DNA of 64,000 nt, from assembly GCA_030704615.1 (NCBI GenBank), contig CM060731.1:43462001-43526000 (forward strand). The letters run 5' to 3'. This document shows, piece after piece, positions 11,610 through 20,835 of this stretch. The notes under the pieces were generated by a model. That model was not told the DNA's origin and did not search any database. It worked only from the letters and a program-made list of their open reading frames with translations. Source of the DNA: Takakia lepidozioides (lineage: Eukaryota > Streptophyta > Takakiopsida > Takakiales > Takakiaceae). Each line of letters opens with the position of its first letter. The stretch's first letter is position 1. The translations under genes and the position numbers were made by a program.

Positions 11610-12362
11610 TGTTAGAAGGCTGCTTGGGACTTAGACACTTTTACGGGATCTGTGGGGTACCCTTAATTTTTGCACAGACTGAGACCAACAGGAGCCTTAG
11701 GGGTGACAACAGCGTACTTTAGGGGGGGGGGGGGGGGGGGGGGGTTACACAGCCCGTCACAGCCAACACAGCTCGCACAGTCCGACACAGCACCCCGTCC
11801 CAGTCTGACACATCCACCAGCCTCACAGCTCGACCGCCGACACAGCCCCACCCAGTCGCAACAGCCGTCACAGCTGGACACAGCTGTCACGACCATAGGG
11901 ACCGGATAACGCAACAGGACATGGACGACTGTGGGGACAAACATCTGCGAATGGAACATGTTAGTTCACGGATGACGGTTAGTGAGAGAAACGGTTAGAA
12001 CAACGGGTAGATATAAAACCAGGAGCGAGGACTGAAGGGAGAATTCGGGGACTTCGGACATCACTGGAGGAAATGAGGCAGAGAGCGCATCTCTGAGGAG
12101 AATAAGGGAGAGCACGGAGTAGGAGGAGGACGATCTGTTGATGCTTAATGAATGCAAGCATAGAGTTGTAATGTAGAGCAGATTAGAGACTCCATGGCTT
12201 CAGCCTGATACTTGATAGATATTAATCTGATACATATTTCATACTCACAATGTGTAGAGAATCTAAGTGAAGCTGTGGGAATGATGGATGAGTTGATGGA
12301 ATCCGATAGATTGCTGAAGCAAACTGATACTTAATTACCAATAGCAAGGTATCTAGCTAACA
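11610..12362 (+). repeat. Probable 3' LTR of gypsy element (753 bp)
   Basis: Starts TGTTAG directly after the polypurine tract; the first suitable inverted terminus downstream is CTAACA at 12357-12362. It contains a 23-base G run (11722-11744), a loose CACAGC 10-bp repeat (11745-11890) and a TATA-like box (TATAAAA, 12012-12018). The matching 5' LTR is not in the window, so the right boundary rests only on the short inverted terminus. Confidence 0.6.
12012..12018 (+). promoter_or_regulatory. TATA box inside LTR
   Basis: TATAAAA in the distal half of the LTR, followed by purine-rich sequence. Its position and orientation suit the U3 promoter of the element. Confidence 0.45.
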
Positions 12363-12596
12363 TGAATGTGAGAAGGAAAACAAATAGGAAACACCCATGA
12401 TACACTAGCTTAGGTCATGACTGATTGTTCTGAGCGGGCTGAGTGCTTAGAGATTTCCAACTCTTCTATCTTGGAGTTTCCGCCTCGGATAGCGAAGGGA
12501 TGGGTGAGTAACAGCCGCGCGACAACTGGCACTCGTGGCTCTACCTCTGCCACACTTGGGCGAGCGGGTACCATCGATGGCGTAGTTGGCACTGTC

Positions 12597-13200
12597 TTAG
12601 CCATTGTGAAAGACTATGGAAGCCTTGTCTGTCGACTTGCTTCCCCCTTTGTGGATCAAATCCACATCTGCTCCTCTTGGCTCAGGAGCACGCGTTGCTG
12701 CTCGAGTGATAGCAGCTGCAGAGTCCACATGTAGTGGTCCTGCAAGTGCGGCTCCACACATGAAGCCCATACCAATCTGGTCTTCCCTAGGCATAGGAGG
12801 TTGTGCAGGTGGGGCTTGAACCTCAGGCCTTGGAGCTGGCACAACATGAGTAGTGGCCATGGTAGCAAGACGTTGCTCTAGCTGGGCAAGCCTATCTACC
12901 ATGCCTTGGTCATGACCTTGACCGTGACCTTGTGCTCCTTGGTTTTGGTTACGACCTCCACCACGACCTCTGCCTCCTCTACCTCTCCGGACTACATTGC
13001 ATCGTCCTCGGCCACAATTGTCCCTTGGAACTGGCCTGGCTGTAGCTCAGGATGCAAATCATAACGATGGGTCTCTTCATGCCCATACTTGCCACAATGC
13101 CTACACTGTAGTTGTGTAGGCTGTGCCTGTGTCGGCCCTAAGCCTCTCTCCGGGCAATCTCTCTTAACGAGGTTAGCTATTTCATGAGCATGAGCGGCAT
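12597..13200 (-). pseudogene. Retrotransposon gag remnant with zinc knuckle
   Basis: On the minus strand a CCHC-like knuckle (CRHCGKYGHEETH, about 13060-13110) has its last Cys replaced. Downstream come an RG-rich stretch (RGRGGRGRGGG, about 12940-12985, in another frame) and a short coiled coil plus Pro-rich tail (VDRLAQLEQRL, 12597-12902). An in-frame stop at about 12992 separates knuckle and tail. This pattern fits the nucleocapsid end of a retrotransposon Gag. No pol follows, so it is a fragment. It is opposite in strand to the gypsy element on its left. Confidence 0.5.
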
Positions 13201-13399
13201 GAGCGGCATGAGCGGAGTAGTAAGACAATCGGTTTTCATGAGCAGAAGTACAAATTTCGAAAATAAAAAACAATAAAAAAAATAATTTAATGCAATGTGT
13301 CAGGAAAAACAAATATATTATTCGGCCCCTTGCAGGGAAAATTGTAGTTTTGACAGTTGTGCTCATGATATTTCGTCTTCCGTCATGCCAATTCCCAGC

Positions 13400-13850
13400 G
13401 ACATGTGCAAATATGGCGCCGAATTTCGCGGTAATAGGGTCCGTAACCTGAAAAAACGGCGACGTATTTCGCGGTAATAGGTCTCCGTGGCGAAAAATGG
13501 TGCCGAATTCCGCGGCTATAGATCCCCTCATGACAGGTAATTCGGCGCCATTTTTTCCAGTGCATGTTCGGACTTAGCCAGTTTTCGGCCCAAAATAGGG
13601 AAATTCGGCGCCATTTTTCCAGACACTGTACCAATGCATGTTGGGACTTAGCCAGTTTTCGGCCCAAAAAAGAGAAATTCGGCGCCATTTTTCCAGACAC
13701 GGTACCAGTGCATGTTGGGACTTAGCCAGTTTTCGGCCCAAAAAAGAGAAATTCGGCGCCATTTTCCCAGACACAGGTACCAGTGCATGTTGGGACTTAG
13801 CCAGTTTTCGGCCCAAGAAAAGAAATTCGGCGCCATTTTTCCAGAAATGG
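13400..13850. repeat. 74-76-bp minisatellite with GGCGCC core
   Basis: Three full units start at 13565, 13639 and 13713 and a partial one at 13789. Each contains TTAGCCAGTTTTCGGCCCA and AAATTCGGCGCCATTTTTCC. Diverged copies of the GGCGCC block lie at about 13410-13560. The block shares its AATTCGGCGCC core with the palindromic repeat at 2.3-3.2 kb. Confidence 0.9.
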
Positions 13851-13959
13851 CCCCACAACGGCTTCTGTTCGATCTTAGTTTGAATGGAATATTGCCTCAT
13901 TCCAGGAGTTTTGGGGTGCATTTCATTACACTGCAAAAAAAAGTCTGATACAGCAAAAT

Positions 13960-14310
13960 TCAATTGAAAATATCCATATGGAGGATTCCCTTTGCCCCAT
14001 CAATGATTTCTGAATCCCTAAGGAGGAGTTTGTGCAGCTCGTTCACGCTCAACGCTGGTGCATGAATAAAGTCATCAATAGTCACGTTCATCCTCAACCT
14101 CTTCAGGTAAATGTAATACAGATGCTTGCACGGATAATACTTCGAACCCTTCTTTGCTTCCATCAACGAGAAATCCGTACAATTGCAAGTCGGCTCCACT
14201 CCAATCGTAATTGTGTATACATCGTCGCGTACAGCCGAGCCGGCCGTTGCCATCCGATACACACGCCAAGGCCGGGTGGGGGTACGTCCACGGAGCTCTG
14301 AATAGTGCAA
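13960..14310 (-). pseudogene. C-terminal SWIM zinc finger of MULE-like transposase
   Basis: Reads YTITIGVEPTCNCTDF...YYPCKHLYYIYLKRL, a complete SWIM finger: Cys-x-Cys followed by Cys-x-His. SWIM fingers are the usual C-terminal DNA-binding module of Mutator-like transposases. The frame upstream (NETRIANALGMACTIQS, to about 14300) joins only through a frame change around 14290-14320, so this copy appears disrupted unless there is an indel error. The reading ends at a stop at 13960. Confidence 0.7.
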
Positions 14311-14501
14311 GCCATCCCAAGAGCATTGGCAATCCGAGTCTCATTCAACTTGTTGGGAGGGTGTCGTCTCTTCACTCTTCCGAATCGCATTGTGGGATGT
14401 GAAGAATTGTCCAATCCGTCTCTACTGGACCGAGCAGTTTGCAATGGCTGGGTCTGAGGAACCGGAAATGCGTGGGCCGGGATGTCTGTGCGTTGCACCA
14501 T

Positions 14502-16385
14502 TCAAAATCCTGCTGCAGATAGAGCATCCGCCTCATTCTGAGAGAGGCTGGAACCCGGTGCAACAGGCCAGACGCCCGGAGGCTCCGGCATTCCCTGAAT
14601 CCCGTACTTGGGCTTGCCAAATACACAGGTCATTATGTCGTGCCTACAGAACCAAAATGTCTGCGTTGTGGCGTGAGCAAATGTGGGAGTCAAAAATCTG
14701 CCGCTGAAACAAGGTACAGGTACAGCACCATGTGGGTTCCTCCGAATCATCTCACCACAGCGTGCTCTCGTATCCACCCGGATGGCACAGCACTTCCCTC
14801 GAATTGACCTCACAATGTCCTCCGTTGTGGCAGTGAGGATGTCCACCAGATGCGCCGCAGAGGAGGCACGCCAGGAAGAGTGCACTGATTCGGCCATGTT
14901 TGTCGTGGGCATGTCGGTGTCGGAGTCGAGACACATTTCCTGCACAAGCACATGTTGAGGTTACAAGCAAGTTACAAATATGGCCAAGAATAATATTCAA
15001 CGGGACGCGAATTCGTGCAACTCGTCGCCGAACTGGAGGAAACGATAATGCCACCATGCTAGCCAACTGACCATTGCTCCCTCGTCTGATTTCCTTACAG
15101 CACCTGACGATGTCCACCAAGCCCGTATACATGCAAACTGTGTCTCTGCATCATCCAAGGTGGGAGCGCGCTTCCACGGAAGGCACATGGAACGGTGCTC
15201 CTCTCTGAAATCTGGCGCCACGAGCCTGGTTGTGTACTGCGAAAGGCTCTGCAGAAAATGGAACCCACAAGATCTCTCCTTGCCTTCCATGGGAACATTG
15301 GGGTCTTGCCCGTACACCCTTCGGATGGCAGCCCAATTTGCTTGTGCGTTGTCCGCCATGAAACCACGGAAATTCGGAGGGGGCAATCCCGCCTTGGCCA
15401 TCTGTTCGTTTATTCCCTGCCAAAGAAGCATCTCCGATTGTGTGTCATCTCCTTTCATCTCACAAATAGCAATTGTCATTAGCATCCTGCAGTGGGTGTC
15501 GTACACATGTGCACCCATTGTCACCCACTGGTGATTTGTAATTCGCTTAATATGGTCGAACATGACCCAACTGTTTGACAAGTCCCCACTCGTCATCCTG
15601 TCGACCAGTTCGATGCCGCTGCCAGGTCCACACGTGGACATTTTGAATACGAAACAACAATCTGCCTCAGTCCCTTGTCCTGGAAACCTACTTCCATGAA
15701 TGTAGTCATATCCACATCGTCGCTTCACCTCCAGAATGGAGTGCATATCCGAGCCACGCCCAATTTTCTGTTTGCATGAGACAATGTGGTTTCGGACATT
15801 CGGTGAACATACGTGGGACACCGACTCCAGCAATGCCTCCATTTCCTTCTCATCGAGAGGAACTCTATCGGAGCCGTCTTCCGACATAATTCTAGCCAAT
15901 GCCATCTTATGGGCGGCTTGGAGCTGTATCTGTTTGGGTTTGGCACCCAGTCTCAACTTAACCTCCTCCTGAACGAGCTGCTCCGCCTCGTGGGCAGCCT
16001 CCCGCGAGTTCCCCCTCGCCAATTTGTGACAAAGGGAACCAACGTGTATGCAAGCTCGGGTGAGGTCAGGGAAACGGTGCAACACATAGAACTGCTTGGC
16101 ATTACAAACAGACATGCAGTGTGGTGGTTCTTTGCAATGCGCACACTTAAATGTGGAGTTCGGAACCTTCTCCTGAGCTCGAAATGGTTGATGAGCTGTG
16201 CCTGTCCAATCGGTCTCGTTCCTGTGACCTCTGGATTTAAAGTGGAAGCAAGTTGGGGAGAAACACCGCAACGCGCCCGCACAAACAACGTAGCGCACCC
16301 GCACACCATCGAGCATCTTCATGCTGGTGGTTTTGGTAACGCACCAAGGATGACCGTCATGTTTTCTATCCATATCTGTCAACAT
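14502..16385 (-). pseudogene. MULE-like transposase catalytic region
   Basis: The main frame (14997-16385, about 460 codons) has a Cys/His-rich N-terminal part (FKCAHCKEPPHCMSVC), then the core. A first acidic position lies in WVMFDHIKRITNHQWV, the second in FMADNAQANWAAI, followed by CGFHFLQSL, the C-x-H motif that follows the second catalytic Asp in MULE transposases. A second frame (14502-14951) carries the downstream helical segment (MPTTNMAESVHSSWRAS, where NxxES is typical of the region before SWIM). A gap of about 50 bp (14950-15000) with an acceptor-like TTGTGCAG separates them, perhaps an intron. The element would act by cut-and-paste through terminal inverted repeats; I could not find the repeats. 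Confidence 0.65.
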
Positions 16386-16595
16386 TCCGGACGCCCTCGA
16401 GTAGTCCGCCCGAGGAGAGAGCTCAAAGAAGATATTACCGTCGACGTCGGCGGGAAGGCATGTAACCGATTTAATTACGAACTGCCTGTAGTCCAGCCCG
16501 GCCAGCTCCGACCGGTGTTCCTCCAGGTGAAGCCCTCGCAGAATTTCAAGAATAGATCGAACTGCGGTGCTCGTGCTGGGAATATGACTCCCTCG

Positions 16596-17015
16596 TCAAC
16601 TGACGTCCATTGAGGACTTGCCTGATCTCCAGGACGACCTCGGAACTTCCATGACCTCATCTGAGTCGGACAGGTTGTGAACAACCCGGTTCTCGCTCGT
16701 CTTCATGGATGGGTTCGGCTCTTGATTTACTTTGTTGCGGACTTCTCTCTTTGAGGTAGCCACTCTCTGATTCGCGGATTGTTTCGTGGAAGGCGGCAGG
16801 ATAGAAGGTGCATTTGGCGGGCAAATGAAGTCCCCAACAGCCCTGTATATGACGCTGTCCGATGGTGGAACTCGCCATTCCCTGCCATCGCCGAAATCAT
16901 TGTGGAGCACAACAATACTCTCGACAACAAGGCCATTTGAGTCCTTCCTTTCCTCCTCCAAAAAAACCGACCCCGGTTTCAGGTGGTATCGAACGCACAG
17001 ATATTTCTCCATCAC
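16596..17015 (-). CDS. N-terminal exon, possibly of the MULE-like gene
   Basis: A frame of 139 codons upstream of the transposase on the same strand. It begins MMEKYLCVRYHLKPG, has a compact segment (VVLHNDFGDGREWRVPPSD) and ends in a charged Ser-rich tail. It may be the first exon of the transposase or an independent small ORF of the element. No domain is recognised, and the join to the downstream frame was not resolved. Confidence 0.35.
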   Translation of the reverse strand: MMEKYLCVRYHLKPGSVFLEEERKDSNGLVVESIVVLHNDFGDGREWRVPPSDSVIYRAVGDFICPPNAPSILPPSTKQSANQRVATSKREVRNKVNQEPNPSMKTSENRVVHNLSDSDEVMEVPRSSWRSGKSSMDVS

Positions 17016-17179
17016 CCGGCAGATGTCCCCTCTGCACGAAAATGAAGCTCTATGCTCGTGAGGAGGGTGGGTCGTGTATATTTTTCATGGCAGAAACACT
17101 AATGTTAGTGTGTGATTAATCTGATTAGGATAACTTTGTCTCTCATCCTTTACATGCAACAGCGGGGAAGAGGAAACGG

Positions 17180-18287
17180 ATGTTGCTAATTTTGAGTGTC
17201 AACGGACTCCTCTGCTACCGGCCACCCCCAACCGGCGGTGAACTGTTTAAGGAGAAATTTTGTTTCAGGAATGTGACACTTCAAGTTCCTGACAGACCGT
17301 TTGTGGTGCCTCGGCCTGGAGTCTTGGAGTTTCTGGACCTTGCATTGAAGCATTTTCACGCGGCCATTTGGTCATGTGCTGATAAAGGTGTTCTTTGTAG
17401 GATGTTGGAGAGCTTCGTCCCCCAGAAGAAGTTTTGCTTCATATGGTCTGCTGAGGATTGTAAGGATACCACTGGTTATATCAGGTCCGGGATGAAATAT
17501 CTCATGAAGGATATTCGAAGTGTTATTGTCAGGTACCCTGGTAGACCATTTGCTACGCAGGGGCAAATACTTATTATAGATGACGAGCCATCAAAAGGCC
17601 TGCGAAACCCACAAAATACTGGATTTTTCTCTTTCTCATTCAAGCCTTCACCAAACGGATTGCATGACCGGGATGATATTACAAAAGCAGTGTGGCCATA
17701 TATATCGGAGATGGCTGGAGCTTCAACAGTCGTTGATTACATTAGCGATAACCGGGCAAAATGTTCTCATAAGCCTATTGGTCGAGACCATGCCTGCTGG
17801 GCCTGGTATGGAAGATATCTTGATCCTCATATTTGGATCCCACAACAAAAGGAACCTGATTACCTTGGTAGGCACGTGGATCCCACAGTTCTGTTGTTTG
17901 TTCATAATTTGATTTTCCAATTCTTTTGCAGCTGCATTTGCACTTTTATCTCAACATATCCATATGCAAAACTTCCACTTTGGGCCTAACATTTGTCATT
18001 TCCATCGCTTGTCCCCAGTTACATTCAAGGAACGAATTCTAAAAGAGGAACAAGAGCTGCGTGATTGGGAAGAATGGCGGGCGTGCCGGGAGGCTTCAAG
18101 GGCATCAAATAGAGTTGGCAGTAACATTTCAGATGACAATGTCAGCCGGTTTCACCTTCTTGAAAGTATCTCCGTGTCCTCTGGAGCGGAGACCGTTGCA
18201 AGTGGCTATGGTAACCGGAGGCGTCTTCGGACACATGCCTTGACTACAAGCCGTTTGGGAGGAGGCTCAGTATTATTAATGAGTTAG
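17180..18287 (+). CDS. FCP1/NIF-type HAD phosphatase-like protein, nucleophile Asp replaced
   Basis: Two exons, 17180-17867 and 18019-18287, join G|GT...AG|TT in phase 1 to give a frame of 318 residues. The first exon matches the plant HAD/NLI-interacting-factor family: LILSVNGLLCYR (family LxLDxNGLL), then RPGVLEFLDLALKHF, AAIWSCAD, FCFIWSAEDC and QILIIDDEPSKGLRNP, the last being the Mg-binding acidic motif. The family nucleophile, the first Asp of DxNG, is Ser here, which should abolish phosphatase chemistry. The second exon is a charged helix (EEQELRDWEEW) and a Ser-rich tail. An in-frame GKRKR segment precedes the ATG after a CAG acceptor-like site, so an upstream exon may exist. It lies back to back with the MULE-like transposase and could be a displaced gene fragment. 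Confidence 0.65.
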
Positions 18288-18880
18288 TATAAGCCGTAAC
18301 GGTTCTATGGCTTTAGAATCTATGGCTTGTATGGCATTAAGTCCATGAACGGATGGATAGTTGACGTTCATTTTTCTGTTGGTCCATCGCCTTGAATGAT
18401 ATAATCTCAAATAAAATATGAATGTTTCATATCATCAATCAGATCCCGACAGACTCATTTTTCCATGTTGTCCTGTTCATCACATGCCATCATTGTTTAA
18501 TATTTGGTTCTGCCATTATTCCATGTTTGTTTGTGTATGTCATTGTGGATATCGGAGCTCTCATCATTGCATCCCCCCATTCTTTTTAATGAACGTCAAC
18601 TTGGCAGTGGATGTTCATCTAAGACCACAATACATACTTGTATTTTTGCGTAGAATGTGTGGAGGATTACATAATTTGTTGTTATATAGTGCACAAATAG
18701 TCAAATAATTATAGATATATCTCTTTATTTCTATTATAGATTATAATTATTCATATATCTTGTATTATTTCTGGACCAAACAAAAGTCCAGAATTAGTTA
18801 AAATAGAGTTATGGGAGGCCGTCCGTCATCATGACATGAATCATGCGATTCATGTGTTACGGCTGGGGGCCGAGGAGGCG
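18288..18880. other. AT-rich spacer
   Basis: No gene recognised. AATAAA-type sequence at 18410-18417 could serve 3'-end formation of the preceding gene. Confidence 0.4.
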
Positions 18881-18885
18881 AGGGA

Positions 18886-18952
18886 GGGCGGGCGGGCGGG
18901 CGGGCAGGGGGGGGGGGGGGGGGGGGGGGGGTGTGTGTGTGTGTGTGTGTGT
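18886..18952. repeat. Simple repeats: (GGGC)n, G25, (TG)n
   Basis: GGGC units are followed by 25 G (18907-18931) and TG repeats (18932-18952). The Gly/Cys-Val frames running through it are artefacts of the repeat. The G run may be inexact in the assembly. Confidence 0.9.
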
Positions 18953-19135
18953 GGGGCGAGGAGGTCCTGGGCCGCGGCGACCGCGAGCCGCGCAGGAGCC
19001 GGCGAAGCGGGTGCGTCTGGGGTGAGGGGGTGCCACGCAGGCAAGACCCTTGGGCTCGCATTAAACTCCAGGGCCTTTTCTAATGTGCGCCATTTTCACA
19101 TGAGGAAAGACGATGAGTACTCTAGCATACAACTA

Positions 19136-19414
19136 TGCTAACTATATAGAAACAGAGACAAAGACAGGTTTATGGAGAGACACACTTTATTCCAGAGAGA
19201 GATTGAAAGAGCTTAATTCAATGGCCTGAAGTGCCTACTTAAATACACAAACCTCAACTTTAGATATTTCTATTTGAAGTCCTAGTGCTATTCCTATCTG
19301 CACTCCTTTGCCTTTTCTCTGTCTGTCATGACATGAATAACAAAAGCATCTAACAATATCCAACTTGCTATTCAGGGAGCATCAGTAACACTGAAGTGAA
19401 CAAACTTTCTAACA
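19136..19414 (-). repeat. Probable 3' LTR of a minus-strand copia remnant
   Basis: Read on the minus strand, AAGTGGGAG is followed by TGTTAGAAAG with its start at 19414, the usual polypurine-tract/LTR junction of copia elements. The other end is placed at TGCTAAC (19136) by short inverted similarity, giving about 279 bp, close to the size of the intact copia LTRs at 42.6 and 47.7 kb. The left boundary is approximate. Confidence 0.5.
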
Positions 19415-19469
19415 CTCCCACTTTGTGAATCTTCATTGTTCACATAATCCTAGCTGCATTCTGCATTGT

Positions 19470-19920
19470 TCCAACTTCGGTCTTGGAACACCTTGGTTAT
19501 CGCTCTTGATCGGGGTTGCCTACTCTTGGATGAAGTTCAGCTCATTCAAGAGCGTTCGCAACCACATCGCCTCCTTTGCAGCTTGGGCAGCTGCCATGTA
19601 TTCAACCTATGTAGTAGACACAACAACTGTAGGTTGCTTTTTACTATTCCAGCTGATTGCGCCACTGCCCAAAGTAAAGGCATAACCCGTGGTGGACTTC
19701 CTACTATCCAAGTCCCCACCCCAATCTGAATCATAACTGCCTTCCAAAGCATCATTTACTCCAGCCTTAAACTGCAAACCATCTGTCGAGTCCCCTTCAA
19801 ATACCTGAAGATTCTCTTGACTGCTTTCCAATGAGCAATCCCCGGATTTGCCATAAACTGACTCACCATTCCAACTGCAACTGCTATATCTAACCTGTCT
19901 ACTCCGGTCGAATAAGCTTC
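19470..19920 (-). pseudogene. Ty1/copia RT-RNase H remnant
   Basis: Minus-strand translation gives [12 protein letters not shown], then in another frame [20 protein letters not shown] and [20 protein letters not shown], followed by a stop and VEYMAAAQAAKEAMWLRTLL. These are the hallmark RNase H blocks of copia elements. One frameshift near 19830-19850 and a TAG at about 19600 inactivate it. Confidence 0.85.
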
Positions 19921-20367
19921 GAGAGAAAGGGTTACAGGCGGAGAGCTAATGCCTTTTGCTATGATTTTGTAAGTGGTGTTGAGAAGCGTGATAGGTTTGT
20001 AGTTAGCTAGCTTATCCGTGACACCTTTCTTGAATATGAGGGTGATTGCTCCTTGAGAGATTTGCGATGGCATAATCCCTTTAGCTAGGACATCTTCTGC
20101 CATTGCAAGGAAATCTTCCCCAATTTCTGACCACATCAACCTGAATACCTCAACGGGCAAGCCATCAAGCCCGGGAGATTTGTTTGATTTCAGCGATTCC
20201 GTTGCCTCTAGGAGCTCGTTGCTGGAGAAAGGTGCGGATAAGTGTGCTTGCTCATCTTCAGAGAGGATCGTTGGAACCGCCTGCAGCACAGAGGATCTTT
20301 CCACGGAAGTATGTAGAGGTCTGGATCCAAAGAGAGAAGCAAAGTGATGACCTGCCACTTTTGCCAT
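19920..20367 (-). pseudogene. LINE reverse transcriptase remnant
   Basis: Minus-strand frame with NKSPGLDGLPVEVFR, ITLIFKKG and [20 protein letters not shown], the conserved RT blocks 1-2 of non-LTR retrotransposons. It stops being LINE-like at about 19950 and passes, without losing the frame, into copia sequence. Endonuclease and catalytic FADD parts are absent. It belongs to a different LINE group from the one inside the CPSF100 gene, judged by sequence. Confidence 0.75.
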
Positions 20368-20404
20368 AAGCCTAGGATTTCCCGTTCCAAAAACTGGAAA
20401 TTTG

Positions 20405-20830
20405 GCCTAGGAATTTTAGGAGGGAAGTTCATATCTAGGGACTTGAATGCAAAAAGGGAAGTTAATGTATTTGAGGGAAATGATATCCTAAAATGCATAG
20501 GGAAATAAAGAGAGAATTTTGTTCTATGAATTTTAGGAGAGAAATTCATATCTAGGGACTTGAATGCAAAGGGGGAAGTTAATGTATTTGAGGGGAAAAT
20601 TTGATATCCTAAAATGCATAGGGAAATAAAGAGGGAATTTGGTTCTATGAATTTAGGAGGGAAATTCATAATATCCTAGGGACTTGAATGCAAAGGGAAT
20701 AACTAGGGAAGTTCATATATTTCCAAGGGACTTCGAAGAGGGAAATTATATCCTGAAATGCATAGGGAAATAAAGAGGGAATTGATGTGGTAGGAATTTC
20801 AAGGAGGGAAGTTCATACCCTAGGGACTTT
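20405..20830. repeat. About 120-bp tandem repeat, 4 copies
   Basis: The motif GAATTTTAGGAGGGAAGTTCAT plus CTAGGGACTTGAATGCAAA recurs at about 20411, 20528, 20649 and 20792. CCTAAAATGCATAGGGAAATAAAGAG lies between copies, shown here in pieces. The period is 117-143 bp and the copies are moderately diverged. Confidence 0.85.
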
Positions 20831-20835
20831 AACCC

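Larger units (their letters stand above)
3308..12362 (+). mobile_element. Decayed Ty3/gypsy (Tat-like) LTR retrotransposon, 5' truncated
   Basis: In order this holds protease, reverse transcriptase, RNase H and integrase remnants (3308-6835), a CACAGC minisatellite, a run of broken ORFs with coiled coils (8032-11570), a purine-rich tract (11591-11609) and an LTR beginning TGTTAG at 11610. The integrase context (WGLDFVGP, TDYTTKWVEA) and RT context (DGFNGYNQ) are typical of the plant Tat/Athila side of Ty3/gypsy. Tat relatives often carry extra coding sequence between pol and the 3' LTR. No gag or 5' LTR is seen; the palindromic minisatellite lies where they would be. That 8-11.6 kb belongs to the same element is inference from order and orientation. 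It could instead be a second element. Confidence 0.6.

Noticed and set aside
18836-19141. Long Gly/Cys-Val open frames on both strands
   Set aside because: They are translations of (GGGC)n, a G run and (TG)n; simple repeats, not coding.
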